From [Bacillus] enclensis (lineage in GTDB: Bacteria; Bacillota; Bacilli; Bacillales; Bacillaceae_B): 64,000 bases of DNA. The position numbers and the translations under genes are program-made. The stretch spans positions 186,001 through 250,000 of the forward strand of contig NZ_KQ758484.1 of the NCBI RefSeq assembly GCF_001456935.1, in the 5' to 3' direction. Shown piece after piece: positions 32,469-40,627 of this stretch. Positions within the stretch are counted from its first letter, which is position 1, and each line of letters opens with the position of its first letter. The notes beneath the pieces were generated by a model, which did no database searches, was not told the origin of the DNA, and saw nothing but the letters and a program-made list of their open reading frames with translations.

Positions 32469-33917
32469 TTACGCCGCTGGCTGAGGAACATCCTCATCAA
32501 CCTGGATCACACCGCCTGCGTTCAGTCGTTTTCTCAGGCTCCAAGCAAAGGCAATGATAACAGCGATCGTACCAGCCGTCGCGCCTGCATAAGCAATGCC
32601 CATCGACAATCCGAAACCGATTGGTGCGTTCAGGATATACGTGAACGTGACCATCGTCATGAATACGGCCGGTACACTCGCCACCCAGTGAGGTTTTTTC
32701 TGAAGGGCAAGGTACATGGCGCCTACCCACAGTGCGATCATGGCCGTTGATTGGTTTGCCCAGGAGAAGTATCTCCATAGTAAGTTGAAATCAATCTGTG
32801 TCAGAGCGATTGAGATTGCGAATAATGGAACGGCAATCCAAAGGCGGCTTGACATTTTTACCTGCTTCACGTTGATATAATCAGCAATGATCATACGGGC
32901 GCTTCGGAAAGAAGTGTCACCTGATGTGATCGGAAGGACGATGACACCAAGGATCGCAAGTGTTCCGCCGATGGAACCAAGCATTAACATGGACACTTCG
33001 CTGACGATTGCAGCAGGTCCGCCTTCAGCTAAGATCGCACTCAGTTCACCCGGCTCGAATAAGCTCATCGCAGCCGCTGCCCAGATCATCGCGATGATGG
33101 CTTCAAGGATCATCATGCCGTAGAAGATCTTGCGTCCGTTCTTTTCATTTTGAGTCGTTCTTGAAATGATCGGAGACTGTGTCGCATGGAATCCTGACAG
33201 CGCCCCGCATGAAATCGTCAAGAATAATAATGGGAAGATAGCGACAGAATCAGGGTGCATATTTGTCAATGTGATTTCAGGGATGTCAGCACCTGTAATC
33301 ACAAGTCCTGCACCGACACCGACAGCACTGATTAGAAGCAGTGCCCCGAACAGCGGATACACGCGGCCGATGATTTTATCGACCGGAAGCAATGTTGCCA
33401 AAAGGTAATAAACGAAAATCGCGGCAATGATCACGCCCAATGAAATCCATGCCGGAGTCAAATCGGCGATCAATGCTGCAGGTGCTGTTACGAATACCGT
33501 ACCTACAAGAACCAGAAGTAAAATCGAGAATCCATTCACGACGTGCTTCATTGTTTTTCCTAAAAACTTACCTGCAAGGGCAGGCAGATGCGCGCCTCCG
33601 TTGCGGATTGAAATCATACCAGTCAAGTAATCATGAACGGCCCCTGCAAAAATAGCCCCGAGGACGATCCATAAAAATGCGACCGGTCCATACAATGCCC
33701 CCATGATCGGTCCGAAGATCGGCCCGACACCGGCGATGTTCAAAAGCTGGATCATCGAATTCTTCTTCGTGTTCATCGGCACGTAATCGACGCCGTCCGC
33801 TTTTGCGTAAGCAGGTGTCGTACGTCCCTCATTTACACCAAAGAGCTTTTCGATGAATTTTCCATATGTGAAGTAACCAACGATTAATAATGCGATTGCA
33901 ACAAGAAATGTGACCAT
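32469..33917 (-). CDS. CstA-family transporter (carbon starvation/pyruvate uptake type)
   Basis: 482 residues with about 13 membrane helices. The CstA signature is present: GVGPIFGPIMGALYGPVAFLW near 63-84, FAGAVHDYLTGMISIRNGG near 90-108, and SGFHATQSPIISRTTQNEKNGRKIFYG near 240-266. It is shorter than classic CstA (about 600-700). Family members BtsT and CstA of E. coli import pyruvate, and BtsT is switched on by a LytS/LytTR pair. Here a LytS/LytT pair lies 1.2 kb away, so a pyruvate transporter is the likely role. AAAGGGG precedes the ATG and a cre site lies 26 bp upstream. Confidence 0.87.
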   Translation of the reverse strand: MVTFLVAIALLIVGYFTYGKFIEKLFGVNEGRTTPAYAKADGVDYVPMNTKKNSMIQLLNIAGVGPIFGPIMGALYGPVAFLWIVLGAIFAGAVHDYLTGMISIRNGGAHLPALAGKFLGKTMKHVVNGFSILLLVLVGTVFVTAPAALIADLTPAWISLGVIIAAIFVYYLLATLLPVDKIIGRVYPLFGALLLISAVGVGAGLVITGADIPEITLTNMHPDSVAIFPLLFLTISCGALSGFHATQSPIISRTTQNEKNGRKIFYGMMILEAIIAMIWAAAAMSLFEPGELSAILAEGGPAAIVSEVSMLMLGSIGGTLAILGVIVLPITSGDTSFRSARMIIADYINVKQVKMSSRLWIAVPLFAISIALTQIDFNLLWRYFSWANQSTAMIALWVGAMYLALQKKPHWVASVPAVFMTMVTFTYILNAPIGFGLSMGIAYAGATAGTIAVIIAFAWSLRKRLNAGGVIQVDEDVPQPAA

Positions 33918-33942
33918 GATGCTGATCCCCTTTCGTTCAAAA

Positions 33943-33956
33943 TGAATACGCTTACA
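33943..33956. promoter_or_regulatory. cre site at the cstA promoter
   Basis: On the minus strand TGTAAGCGTATTCA fits all fixed positions of TGNAANCGNWNNCA. It overlaps the likely start site downstream of a TATGAT -10 box. TGTGAC repeats on the minus strand at 33971-33976 and 33982-33987 and TGACAT-like ones to 34006 lie where an activator could bind. Confidence 0.75.
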
Positions 33957-34002
33957 TCATATCAAACAATGTCACAGTATCGTCACATTCATGTCCAACA
34001 TG

Positions 34003-34179
34003 TCAAAAATACAGACTGACATGCGTTCCAGACTGGTTGACGTGCAGTGGGGTTTCATGCCGATAATCGCGCCGTACAGACCATTCCTCCCAGTCCTTTC
34101 TCCCTGCCTGTAACGCTCCCTTAATGGAATCTTCACACTGCCTTTTCAACTCTTTCATCCTCTCTTTATGTTTGTTCAT
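34003..34179 (-). CDS. Possible small hydrophilic protein, 58 aa
   Basis: [20 protein letters not shown] leads a charged sequence ending THVSLYF. The ATG at 34179 has only a weak AAGGG. It covers the DNA where both the cstA activator repeats and the glpQ promoter should lie, so it may be chance. Confidence 0.3.
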   Translation of the reverse strand: MNKHKERMKELKRQCEDSIKGALQAGRKDWEEWSVRRDYRHETPLHVNQSGTHVSLYF

Positions 34180-34217
34180 TACCCTTAAATAGAACGTTAT
34201 TTGAGAGGAGAATGACA

Positions 34218-35114
34218 ATGAATAAATTCATGAGGAACATCTGTTTATCAGCAGCCGTAATCGGTATAGGGGCAGGTGCCGTCACCCCTGCGTCAGCTCA
34301 ATCAGGCAATAACCCGCAGTTGAACGACAACCAGATCTTGAACATTTCACACCGAGGTGCTTCGGGATACGCGCCTGAACACACGCTGCCTTCTTACGAG
34401 CTTGGTGACCAAATGGGCGGAGACTACATAGAGCTTGACCTTCAGATGACGAAAGACGGAGAGCTCATCGCCATGCATGATGAGACCCTCGACCGCACCA
34501 CAAACGGCACCGGCCAGGTCAAAGATCATACTCTTGAAGAAATCAAGTCATTGGATGCCGGCTCATGGTTCAACGCGGCATATCCGGAAAAAGCGAAAGA
34601 TGAATATAACGGGCTGCAGGTCCAGACCCTCCAGGAAGTGATTGAACACTTCGGTAAAAATAAGAATTATTATATTGAAACGAAATCACCGGATGTCTAC
34701 CCTGGAATGGAGGAAAAGCTGCTTGAGATCCTGAAAGACTACAACCTGACAAGGCAAAATGGTCCGTCAAGCCGCGTGATCATCCAGTCATTCAGTGAGG
34801 AAAGCCTCCAAAAGGTCCACAACCTGAATGAAAATATCCCGCTTGTCCAGCTGCTTGATTACAAAGGGACAGCCACGATTACGGATGAGGAGCTTGATCA
34901 CTACTCCGAGTACGCAGCCGGCCTGGGGATGAGCTACAAAAAAATCAACCAGGACTATGTACAGAAAGTCCGTGAACACGACCTTTTGATCCACCCATAC
35001 ACAGTCAATGACAAAGAGGATATGAAACAGCTGCTTGAATGGGGAGTGACCGGGATGTTCACGAATTATCCGGACGTACTGGAAGAAACAATGAAGGAAA
35101 TGAAGCTGAATTAA
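34218..35114 (+). CDS. glpQ: Secreted glycerophosphodiester phosphodiesterase
   Basis: 298 residues with a cleavable signal peptide (to about residue 28, TPASAQS). The GDPD barrel shows the catalytic [16 protein letters not shown] at 43-58, metal ligands [29 protein letters not shown] around 70-100 (Glu, Asp, His), YIETKSPD near 154 and MFTNYPD near 277-283. It cleaves deacylated phospholipid diesters to glycerol-3-phosphate, outside the cell. The ATG at 34218 is 9 bases after GAGGAG; the ATG at 34212 is too close. Confidence 0.93.
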   Translation: MNKFMRNICLSAAVIGIGAGAVTPASAQSGNNPQLNDNQILNISHRGASGYAPEHTLPSYELGDQMGGDYIELDLQMTKDGELIAMHDETLDRTTNGTGQVKDHTLEEIKSLDAGSWFNAAYPEKAKDEYNGLQVQTLQEVIEHFGKNKNYYIETKSPDVYPGMEEKLLEILKDYNLTRQNGPSSRVIIQSFSEESLQKVHNLNENIPLVQLLDYKGTATITDEELDHYSEYAAGLGMSYKKINQDYVQKVREHDLLIHPYTVNDKEDMKQLLEWGVTGMFTNYPDVLEETMKEMKLN

Positions 35115-35116
35115 TT

Positions 35117-35154
35117 CAAAAAAGATGCGAAGCACCCCGCTTCGCATCTTTTTT
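35117..35154. terminator. Bidirectional terminator between glpQ and lytT
   Basis: AAAAAAGATGCGAAGC / GCTTCGCATCTTTTTT, strong on both strands. Confidence 0.92.
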
Positions 35155-35156
35155 CA

Positions 35157-35879
35157 TCACAACTCCAGCCTCTCCCGAAGCTCTTTCACATAATTCCTGC
35201 TAACCGGGATTTTCTCCTTCGCACCGCTCACCTTCAGCTGGTAGACTCCGTTTCCCCATGGGATGAGTTCCTCGACAAATGGCAGCTGGACGAGGTAGCT
35301 TTTATGGACACGGAAGAATGGATAGGTGACAAGCTTTGCCTCGAGTTCCTTGATCGGCAGCCGGCACGTATACCGTTTTTTCCCCGTGCAGATATACGTT
35401 TCACGCTCTTCACGGAAAATATAGAGGATGGCTTCCGGCTCGATGAAGATGATCTTGTCTTCATCCTGGACAGCGAGCTTCCCTTGACTCCTGGATTCCC
35501 TCCCATCAGCATTTTCACCTGCGACGGTCTTTTTCAGCCTTTCCATCGTCCGTGCGAGCTGCTCTTCATCGAAAGGCTTGAGAAGGTAGTCGACCGCTTC
35601 CACTTCAAATGCTTTCAGGGCGTAATCCGGATAGGCCGTCGCGAAAACGATCTGAGGTCTTTTCTTCATTTTCCGGAGTGCCTCGGCAAGCTCGACGCCG
35701 CTCATACCCGGCATTTCAATATCAAGGAACAAGACTTGCGGGTCATCAGTCAGCAGAAGCTCCATCGCTTTTTCAGCCGAGCTTGCTTCTCCTATCACTT
35801 CGACCCATTCGTACGTACTTAACAGATGCTTCATTTCCTCACGGCTGTATGGCTCATCATCGATGATTGCGACTTTCAT
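35157..35879 (-). CDS. lytT: LytT-type response regulator
   Basis: 240 residues: receiver domain 1-120 (acidic pair in IIDDEPY at 6-8, phosphorylated Asp in VLFLDIEMPG near 54, Lys in LLKPFDEEQ near 104) and a LytTR DNA-binding domain from about 140 (IIFIEPEAILYIFREERETYIC, then FFRVHKSYLVQLPFVEE and VSRNYVKELRERL at the end). The ATG at 35879 has AAGGAGG upstream. It overlaps the sensor gene by 23 bases. LytTR regulators bind direct repeats; nearby cstA and unknown murein or pyruvate genes are candidate targets. Confidence 0.9.
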   Translation of the reverse strand: MKVAIIDDEPYSREEMKHLLSTYEWVEVIGEASSAEKAMELLLTDDPQVLFLDIEMPGMSGVELAEALRKMKKRPQIVFATAYPDYALKAFEVEAVDYLLKPFDEEQLARTMERLKKTVAGENADGRESRSQGKLAVQDEDKIIFIEPEAILYIFREERETYICTGKKRYTCRLPIKELEAKLVTYPFFRVHKSYLVQLPFVEELIPWGNGVYQLKVSGAKEKIPVSRNYVKELRERLEL

Positions 35880-37620
35880 CTGCTGCACTTCCTCCTTTAA
35901 TTGTGAACTGAACGGCTGTTCCTTTTCCTTTATCGGATGTGATGATAAGTCCCGATTCTTCCCCATTCATCATTTCCAGTCGTTTGTTTACATTGTACAA
36001 GGCAAGGCCGGTGCCGGTTTTCGATTCCACCGGCTGAAACAGGAGGGTCTCAAGCCGGGACTGCTCGATCCCGTCTCCGTTGTCTTCCACCTTTACCTTT
36101 ACATTGCCGTTCACCCTTGTAATGGATAGGTTTAAAATAAACCCTTCTGCCTGATTCTTCATCCCGTGTTTGATTGCGTTTTCGACCAGCGGCTGCAGGG
36201 TGATCGATGGAACGACAGCCTGCATGGCATCTTCATCCAGGTTGTATTCGACCTGCAGCCGGTCATAGAATCTCGCTTCTTCAATCGCAAGATACGCTTT
36301 CACATGCTGACATTCCTCTTTCAAAGTGGATGTGGATTTTGTACTTCCACTCAGGTTCTGCCTGATGAACTGTGAGAGGGAAATCAGCAGCGTCCGTGCT
36401 TTATCGGGATTGATCCTGATCAGGGATACGATGACATTGATCGCATTGAACAGGAAATGAGGACTGATCTGCGCCTGAAGGGCCTTGACCTCTGATTCCT
36501 TGGCCAGTTCTTTATGCGTATCGATCTCCGCCAGCTCTAATTGATTGCTGAGCAGCGTCGCGATTCCCTTTGTTAGCTCCATCATGATTGGTGAGATCAC
36601 TTTTTCCGAGTGAAAGTAGAATTTCAGTGTTCCCACGATCTCGTCCCCTTTTAAAAGCGGGGCCATGACGGCAGCACCGAGCGGACAGTCATCCCTGTCG
36701 CAATGGATCTCCTTTTTACCGACCTTCAACAGCTCCCCGGTTTCAATCACCCGCTTCGTTGCCTCGGTTTGGATCGGTTTGTGCTTCTGATGATGATCGG
36801 AAGCGACCCCGACATGTGCGAGGATATGGGTTCTGTTCGTGATCGAGACAGCAATGGCATCGACTTCTGTCATCAGAATCGTGCACGTGGCATACGCTGA
36901 AGATCCATTCAATCCTTTCCGCATATACTTCACTGTTTTGTCTGCGAGGCGGAGTGCCTTCTGTGACTGCACCGCCCCCATCCGTTCCTCCTCATACACA
37001 ACACTCTTAATGATCAGCAGGAAAATCCCGGTACCGATCCCGTTGGCAATGATCATTGGCCAGCCAATATCCGATACTAGTTCATAGGCTGCCCCATATG
37101 GTTTTGCAAAGAGAAGAATGATGGCCATCTGCATCGCTTCTGCCAAAAATCCGACCACGAATGCTTTTACAGGGGACACCAGACGGTTCTTTTTCTCACG
37201 CTTTCCTATGTATCCAGCCAGCACTCCTGCAAGGATGGTGGAAATCCCGCAGGCGAAGGCGGTGAATCCTCCAAGAAAATAGCGGTGCACCCCGGCGACC
37301 AGTCCTGCACCAAGCCCGATCCAGGGGCCGCCGAGCAGTCCGGCTGCCACAATCCCGATGACCCTTGAATTTGCAATGGCTTCATTTTCCTGAAGCGTCA
37401 TATGCCATTTTGCATATTCATCTGCTTCTGCGTTCACAATCAACCCTGTATAAGAACCGATGATCCCAAAGAAACCAAACAATAAGACGATCAATACAGT
37501 TTGTGACTTCTTCACATGACTCCTTTGTTCAATCAGCTTTCGAAAGAAGCCGAGCCTTGTCATAACAAAGGCAATCGTAACGATGATCCCAAGCCGTTCG
37601 ATCATGGCGGCTATCAGCAT
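35857..37620 (-). CDS. lytS: LytS-type sensor histidine kinase
   Basis: 587 residues: a 5TM-5TMR_LYT membrane module over about 1-170 (GLIVNAEADEYAKWH, VIGIVAAGLLGGPWIGLGAGLVAG), a GAF domain over about 215-345 and a kinase module with the His motif QISPHFLFNAINVIVSL near 392-408 and the ATPase motifs LQPLVENAIKHG near 477 and GTGLALYNVNKRL near 545. Together with LytT it forms a two-component system that in relatives senses extracellular pyruvate or membrane potential. AAAAGGGGG lies before the start (ATG 37620, GTG 37623 possible). Confidence 0.9.
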   Translation of the reverse strand: MLIAAMIERLGIIVTIAFVMTRLGFFRKLIEQRSHVKKSQTVLIVLLFGFFGIIGSYTGLIVNAEADEYAKWHMTLQENEAIANSRVIGIVAAGLLGGPWIGLGAGLVAGVHRYFLGGFTAFACGISTILAGVLAGYIGKREKKNRLVSPVKAFVVGFLAEAMQMAIILLFAKPYGAAYELVSDIGWPMIIANGIGTGIFLLIIKSVVYEEERMGAVQSQKALRLADKTVKYMRKGLNGSSAYATCTILMTEVDAIAVSITNRTHILAHVGVASDHHQKHKPIQTEATKRVIETGELLKVGKKEIHCDRDDCPLGAAVMAPLLKGDEIVGTLKFYFHSEKVISPIMMELTKGIATLLSNQLELAEIDTHKELAKESEVKALQAQISPHFLFNAINVIVSLIRINPDKARTLLISLSQFIRQNLSGSTKSTSTLKEECQHVKAYLAIEEARFYDRLQVEYNLDEDAMQAVVPSITLQPLVENAIKHGMKNQAEGFILNLSITRVNGNVKVKVEDNGDGIEQSRLETLLFQPVESKTGTGLALYNVNKRLEMMNGEESGLIITSDKGKGTAVQFTIKGGSAADESRNHR

Positions 37621-37733
37621 CACTCCGCACCCCCTTTTCCTTCATTATACTTGACCGTTCCAGGTGCACACAAAAAAAGAAAGACCCATCAAACGTTTGT
37701 TTAATAGAATCTTCCCCTAATTGATTATATTTA

Positions 37734-38576
37734 TCAGCACGGTGTATCGTCTTTCTCTGTGGCAAGGGCATTGATTTCCCCGCCGATCATGATGATGATT
37801 CCTGTCAGATAGAACCAGATCATCAAGACGATGATTCCCCCGATACTCCCGTAAGTCGCCGAATAGTTGCCGAAATTGCTGACGTAAAAGGAGAATGCCA
37901 GCGAAACGAGCACCCAGCCGACTGCAGCGAAGATTGCACCCGGGATGGCGCTCAAGCATTTGATCCTCTTACTTGGTGCGAAATAATACAATCCGACAAA
38001 CACAATGAACAGGATAAGCGGCGAGATCGCCCAGCGAATGCCGTTCCAAATTGTCAGGAATTGATCGGAAAAGCCAAATTGAGAAAATAAGAAGAGACCA
38101 ATCTGCTTTCCAAAGACCGGAAGCAGAAGTGCAACCACAAACACGACGACCATCCCGAGTGTCAGGACAATCGACATCAGCCGGGTAACGATGAACGACC
38201 TCGTTTCCTCGACATCATATGCGCGGTTCAGACTTTTCACGATCGCGTTCATTCCATTGGACGCAGACCATATCGTCGCGATGATGGAAATCGAGAGCAG
38301 GCCCGTATTCTTATTGTTCATGACATCACTCAAATTCTCCTCGATCATCGACATCGTCTCACCCGGCGCAAAATCCCTGATCACGCCAAGGATGTCCGCC
38401 TGATCCACAGGCAGATACGGCAGCAGCGTAAAGACGAAAATCAGCAATGGAAACAATGATAACAAGAAGTAATAGGCGATCTGCGCCGCCAGCCCAGCTA
38501 TATCATTGGCGCTTATTTGTTTAAATAATCTTTTTGAATCTTTCTTCCAACCTTTGCGGGTCGTTCCCACAGACAT
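37734..38576 (-). CDS. YihY/UPF0761 (BrkB-like) membrane protein, YfkH-like
   Basis: 280 residues with six membrane helices and the family stretches FKQISANDIAGLAAQIAYYFLLSLFPLLIF near 17-46, SIIATIWSASNGMNAIVKSLNRAYD near 107-131 and IIVLMIWFYLTGIIIMIGGEINA near 245-267. Despite the old name it is not ribonuclease BN; function unknown. The start at 38576 is set by AGAGGTGAGAGG; the longer frame to 38675 overlaps the upstream gene. It sits with a YtxH-like protein and YfkK/YfkM relatives, as in B. subtilis yfkH-yfkM. Confidence 0.88.
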   Translation of the reverse strand: MSVGTTRKGWKKDSKRLFKQISANDIAGLAAQIAYYFLLSLFPLLIFVFTLLPYLPVDQADILGVIRDFAPGETMSMIEENLSDVMNNKNTGLLSISIIATIWSASNGMNAIVKSLNRAYDVEETRSFIVTRLMSIVLTLGMVVVFVVALLLPVFGKQIGLFLFSQFGFSDQFLTIWNGIRWAISPLILFIVFVGLYYFAPSKRIKCLSAIPGAIFAAVGWVLVSLAFSFYVSNFGNYSATYGSIGGIIVLMIWFYLTGIIIMIGGEINALATEKDDTPC

Positions 38577-38613
38577 CCTCTCACCTCTTTCAGTAATCCT
38601 CCGGTGTTCCTCC

Positions 38614-39030
38614 TCAGTAGCCTTTGAAAGATGAAGCAACAGGCTGACTGCCTTCTTCACCCGCGTTGATTTCATTAGAAGGATGATCGGAGAACGTCTC
38701 TTTATAAGCTTCCGTAGAATCTTCGAACGTTTCTTTCGTCTCCTCGATCATCTCTTTCACTTGAGGGGTCATCTCTTTGATTTCATTCACTTTTTCTGAA
38801 ATGAACTGAATATCCCTGCTCACCTGATCGGCAGTCGTACGCATCTTTTCATAAATATCCTTGGATGTATCCGCAAGCATCTTCGGATTCTTCGAATACC
38901 TGGAAATGGCAGACCCGCTGTTTTTAAGCGTTGTGCCCATTTCCCTGCGTGTCGTTTTATCCAGAAGCGACAACAGTCCTCCTGCGGCGGCCCCCAGCAT
39001 GACTCCTTTAAAAAACTTGCTATTTCCCAT
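38614..39030 (-). CDS. YtxH-domain stress protein
   Basis: 138 residues. A short glycine-rich membrane segment (GVMLGAAAGGLLSLLD at 9-24) is followed by a long amphipathic coiled-coil region (TADQVSRDIQFISEKVNEI near 66-84, then MIEETKETFEDSTEAYKETF) and an acidic tail. This is the build of YtxH/LEA-like general stress proteins. GGAGG lies 8 bases before the ATG. It probably shares a transcript with the YihY gene. Confidence 0.8.
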   Translation of the reverse strand: MGNSKFFKGVMLGAAAGGLLSLLDKTTRREMGTTLKNSGSAISRYSKNPKMLADTSKDIYEKMRTTADQVSRDIQFISEKVNEIKEMTPQVKEMIEETKETFEDSTEAYKETFSDHPSNEINAGEEGSQPVASSFKGY

Positions 39031-39315
39031 TTCATGATCCTCCTATATTCTATTTTCATGATCGGCTGCAGCCGCAGCCATTTACTATTGTTTTCTCTAA
39101 ATAGGGTCAGAGTTCCTTCAAAGTCCGGTTTTCCGGTATAGTTTTCTCCAACCTTACATGCTTAACTACTAATTCCCCAATTCCTAATAGTGTAAAACAT
39201 TCAGGTAAAAAAATCCTTCTTTCGACACTCTCTAACTCAATGCCATGTTGACAGAGCAGCAGAATCATGGAAAGATGAATACTAACAAAAGGCACGAAAG
39301 AAAGGACGAACAGTT

Positions 39316-39537
39316 ATGGATTTATCACAAAACACGGCAGAAAATATCGAATACATGGTCACCGCCATCAAGGATAAACTCAACGTCGTAAACGCAGGCG
39401 CCATCAAGCCTGAACATTTCAACCAGGAAATGTACGAAGACCTTCACGATCTTTACCTAATGGTCGAAAAGAAAGACCGCTTCAGCCCGAGCGAAATGAC
39501 AGCCATCATCGAAGAGCTTGGTGCATTGAGGAAATAA
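39316..39537 (+). CDS. yfkK: DUF1128 protein (YfkK)
   Basis: 73 residues, all-helical and acidic, with the DUF1128 pattern [20 protein letters not shown] (residues 10-29) and [20 protein letters not shown] near 42-61. Function unknown. A GAAAGGACG ribosome site precedes the ATG. Neighbouring yfkH-like and yfkM-like genes match the B. subtilis order loosely. Confidence 0.87.
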   Translation: MDLSQNTAENIEYMVTAIKDKLNVVNAGAIKPEHFNQEMYEDLHDLYLMVEKKDRFSPSEMTAIIEELGALRK

Positions 39538-39540
39538 TGA

Positions 39541-39594
39541 AAGGCCCGTCCCGCACTGCGTTGATGCGTTATCGCAGTGCGGGACGGGCTTTTA
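39541..39594 (+). terminator. Strong terminator after yfkK
   Basis: A stem of about 17-20 bp (GGCCCGTCCCGCACTGCG and its complement) followed by TTTTAT. Confidence 0.92.
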
Positions 39595-39709
39595 TATGCC
39601 GGGATAGGCATGGGAACGGGTGCCAGTCTCTAGAGGATTAGGCATCGGACTTGTGCCTCACGGCGTGCCTGCCTGGTTGTTCGATTGTTCTTTAGAATGA
39701 TTCTTATAA

Positions 39710-39798
39710 GATCATAAATCTTGAATTTGGATCGTATTTTTCCAATTTGGATCATAAATTTTCAGAATGGATCATATTTTCCCGAGTCACAGCATAAC
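39710..39798. repeat. Array D: four to five units of GATCATAAA at exact 20-bp steps
   Basis: GATCATAAA at 39710, GATCGTATT at 39730, GATCATAAA at 39750, GATCATATT at 39770, and a decayed CAGCATAAC at 39790 that stays in phase. Units are preceded by TTTG or AATG. It lies between the convergent yfkK and yfkM genes. The preceding 39615-39680 holds decayed GTGCC motifs like those of arrays E and F. Confidence 0.9.
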
Positions 39799-39982
39799 AG
39801 GACTCCCAGAAGGATCACAGATCCCTTATAACATTGAAATTCCTCTTAAATCGTTCAAAAATTAAAAAATGAAGCAAAAATAATCCCAAAACGGCTTGCA
39901 AACCACAAATATAAAGCATTTTTCATCCCACTTCGGAACATCAATCCACGATAAACTGCACGTCTCACCATTCAAAACCTCA
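39799..39982. other. Intergenic region with no gene seen
   Basis: A/T-rich, no ORF with a ribosome binding site. Confidence 0.4.
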
Positions 39983-40019
39983 CAAAAAAAAGAGACACCC
40001 CATCAAGGATGTCCCTTTT
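39983..40019 (-). terminator. Terminator of the yfkM-like gene
   Basis: On the minus strand AAGGGACATCC / GGGTGTCTC then eight T. Confidence 0.85.
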
Positions 40020-40032
40020 GCCACTATCATTA

Positions 40033-40548
40033 TTATTTAGACAACAAAGCCAGCGACTCACGGTTAAATGCCGGAATATCATCCGGTGTCCTGCTTGTGA
40101 CAAGCTGGTTTCCGCAAACGACGACTTCTTTGTCTTCGTATGTGGCACCTGCATACTCCATGTCGACTTTGATTGAATGGAAGCCTGTTGCGTGTCTGCC
40201 TTCAAGCGCCTTCGCGGTGATAAGAAGCTGCGGGCCGTGGCAGATGGCAAAGACCGGTTTCTTTTCATCCATGAAGTGCTTCGTGAACTTCACGAAACGC
40301 TCATCCGCTCGTAGCTGGTCAGGTGAGAATCCGCCCGGCAGCAAGAGTGCGTCAAAGTCTTCAGGTTTAACATTATCGATGCTTTCATCGATGGAGACCG
40401 TCGCGTCCCCCTGCTTTCCTTTCACGGACTTCCCTTTTTCCTTTTCGATCGTGATGACTTCGTGACCTGCTTCTTTCAATGCTTTTTCAGGATCTGTAAA
40501 TTCAACGTCTTCAAACATATCTGTAAGTAAGCATGCAACTTTAGCCAT
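40033..40548 (-). CDS. yfkM: DJ-1/PfpI-family stress protein (YfkM-like)
   Basis: 171 residues of the DJ-1/PfpI class I glutamine-amidotransferase fold. The nucleophile Cys103 sits in the elbow AICHGPQ, with an upstream acid (Glu16 of DVEFTDP) and LLLPGGFSPD near 68-77. Members are deglycases, chaperones or proteases; YfkM is a general stress protein. The ATG at 40548 has GGAGTG upstream; the GTG at 40560 overlaps that site. A strong sigmaB promoter precedes it. Confidence 0.9.
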   Translation of the reverse strand: MAKVACLLTDMFEDVEFTDPEKALKEAGHEVITIEKEKGKSVKGKQGDATVSIDESIDNVKPEDFDALLLPGGFSPDQLRADERFVKFTKHFMDEKKPVFAICHGPQLLITAKALEGRHATGFHSIKVDMEYAGATYEDKEVVVCGNQLVTSRTPDDIPAFNRESLALLSK

Positions 40549-40599
40549 AAAATAAAACACTCCTATTTGTTAGTTTGTTTATTTGCTCACATAATAAAT

Positions 40600-40624
40600 T
40601 TACCCGTTCAATCAAAATTAAAAC
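40600..40624 (-). promoter_or_regulatory. SigmaB promoter of the yfkM-like gene
   Basis: On the minus strand GTTTTA, 13 bp, GGGTAA. yfkM of B. subtilis is sigmaB-dependent. Confidence 0.8.
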
Positions 40625-40627
40625 GTG

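Noticed and set aside
39107-39295. 62-codon minus-strand frame upstream of yfkK
   Set aside because: It covers the yfkK promoter region, has an odd composition and no ribosome binding site.
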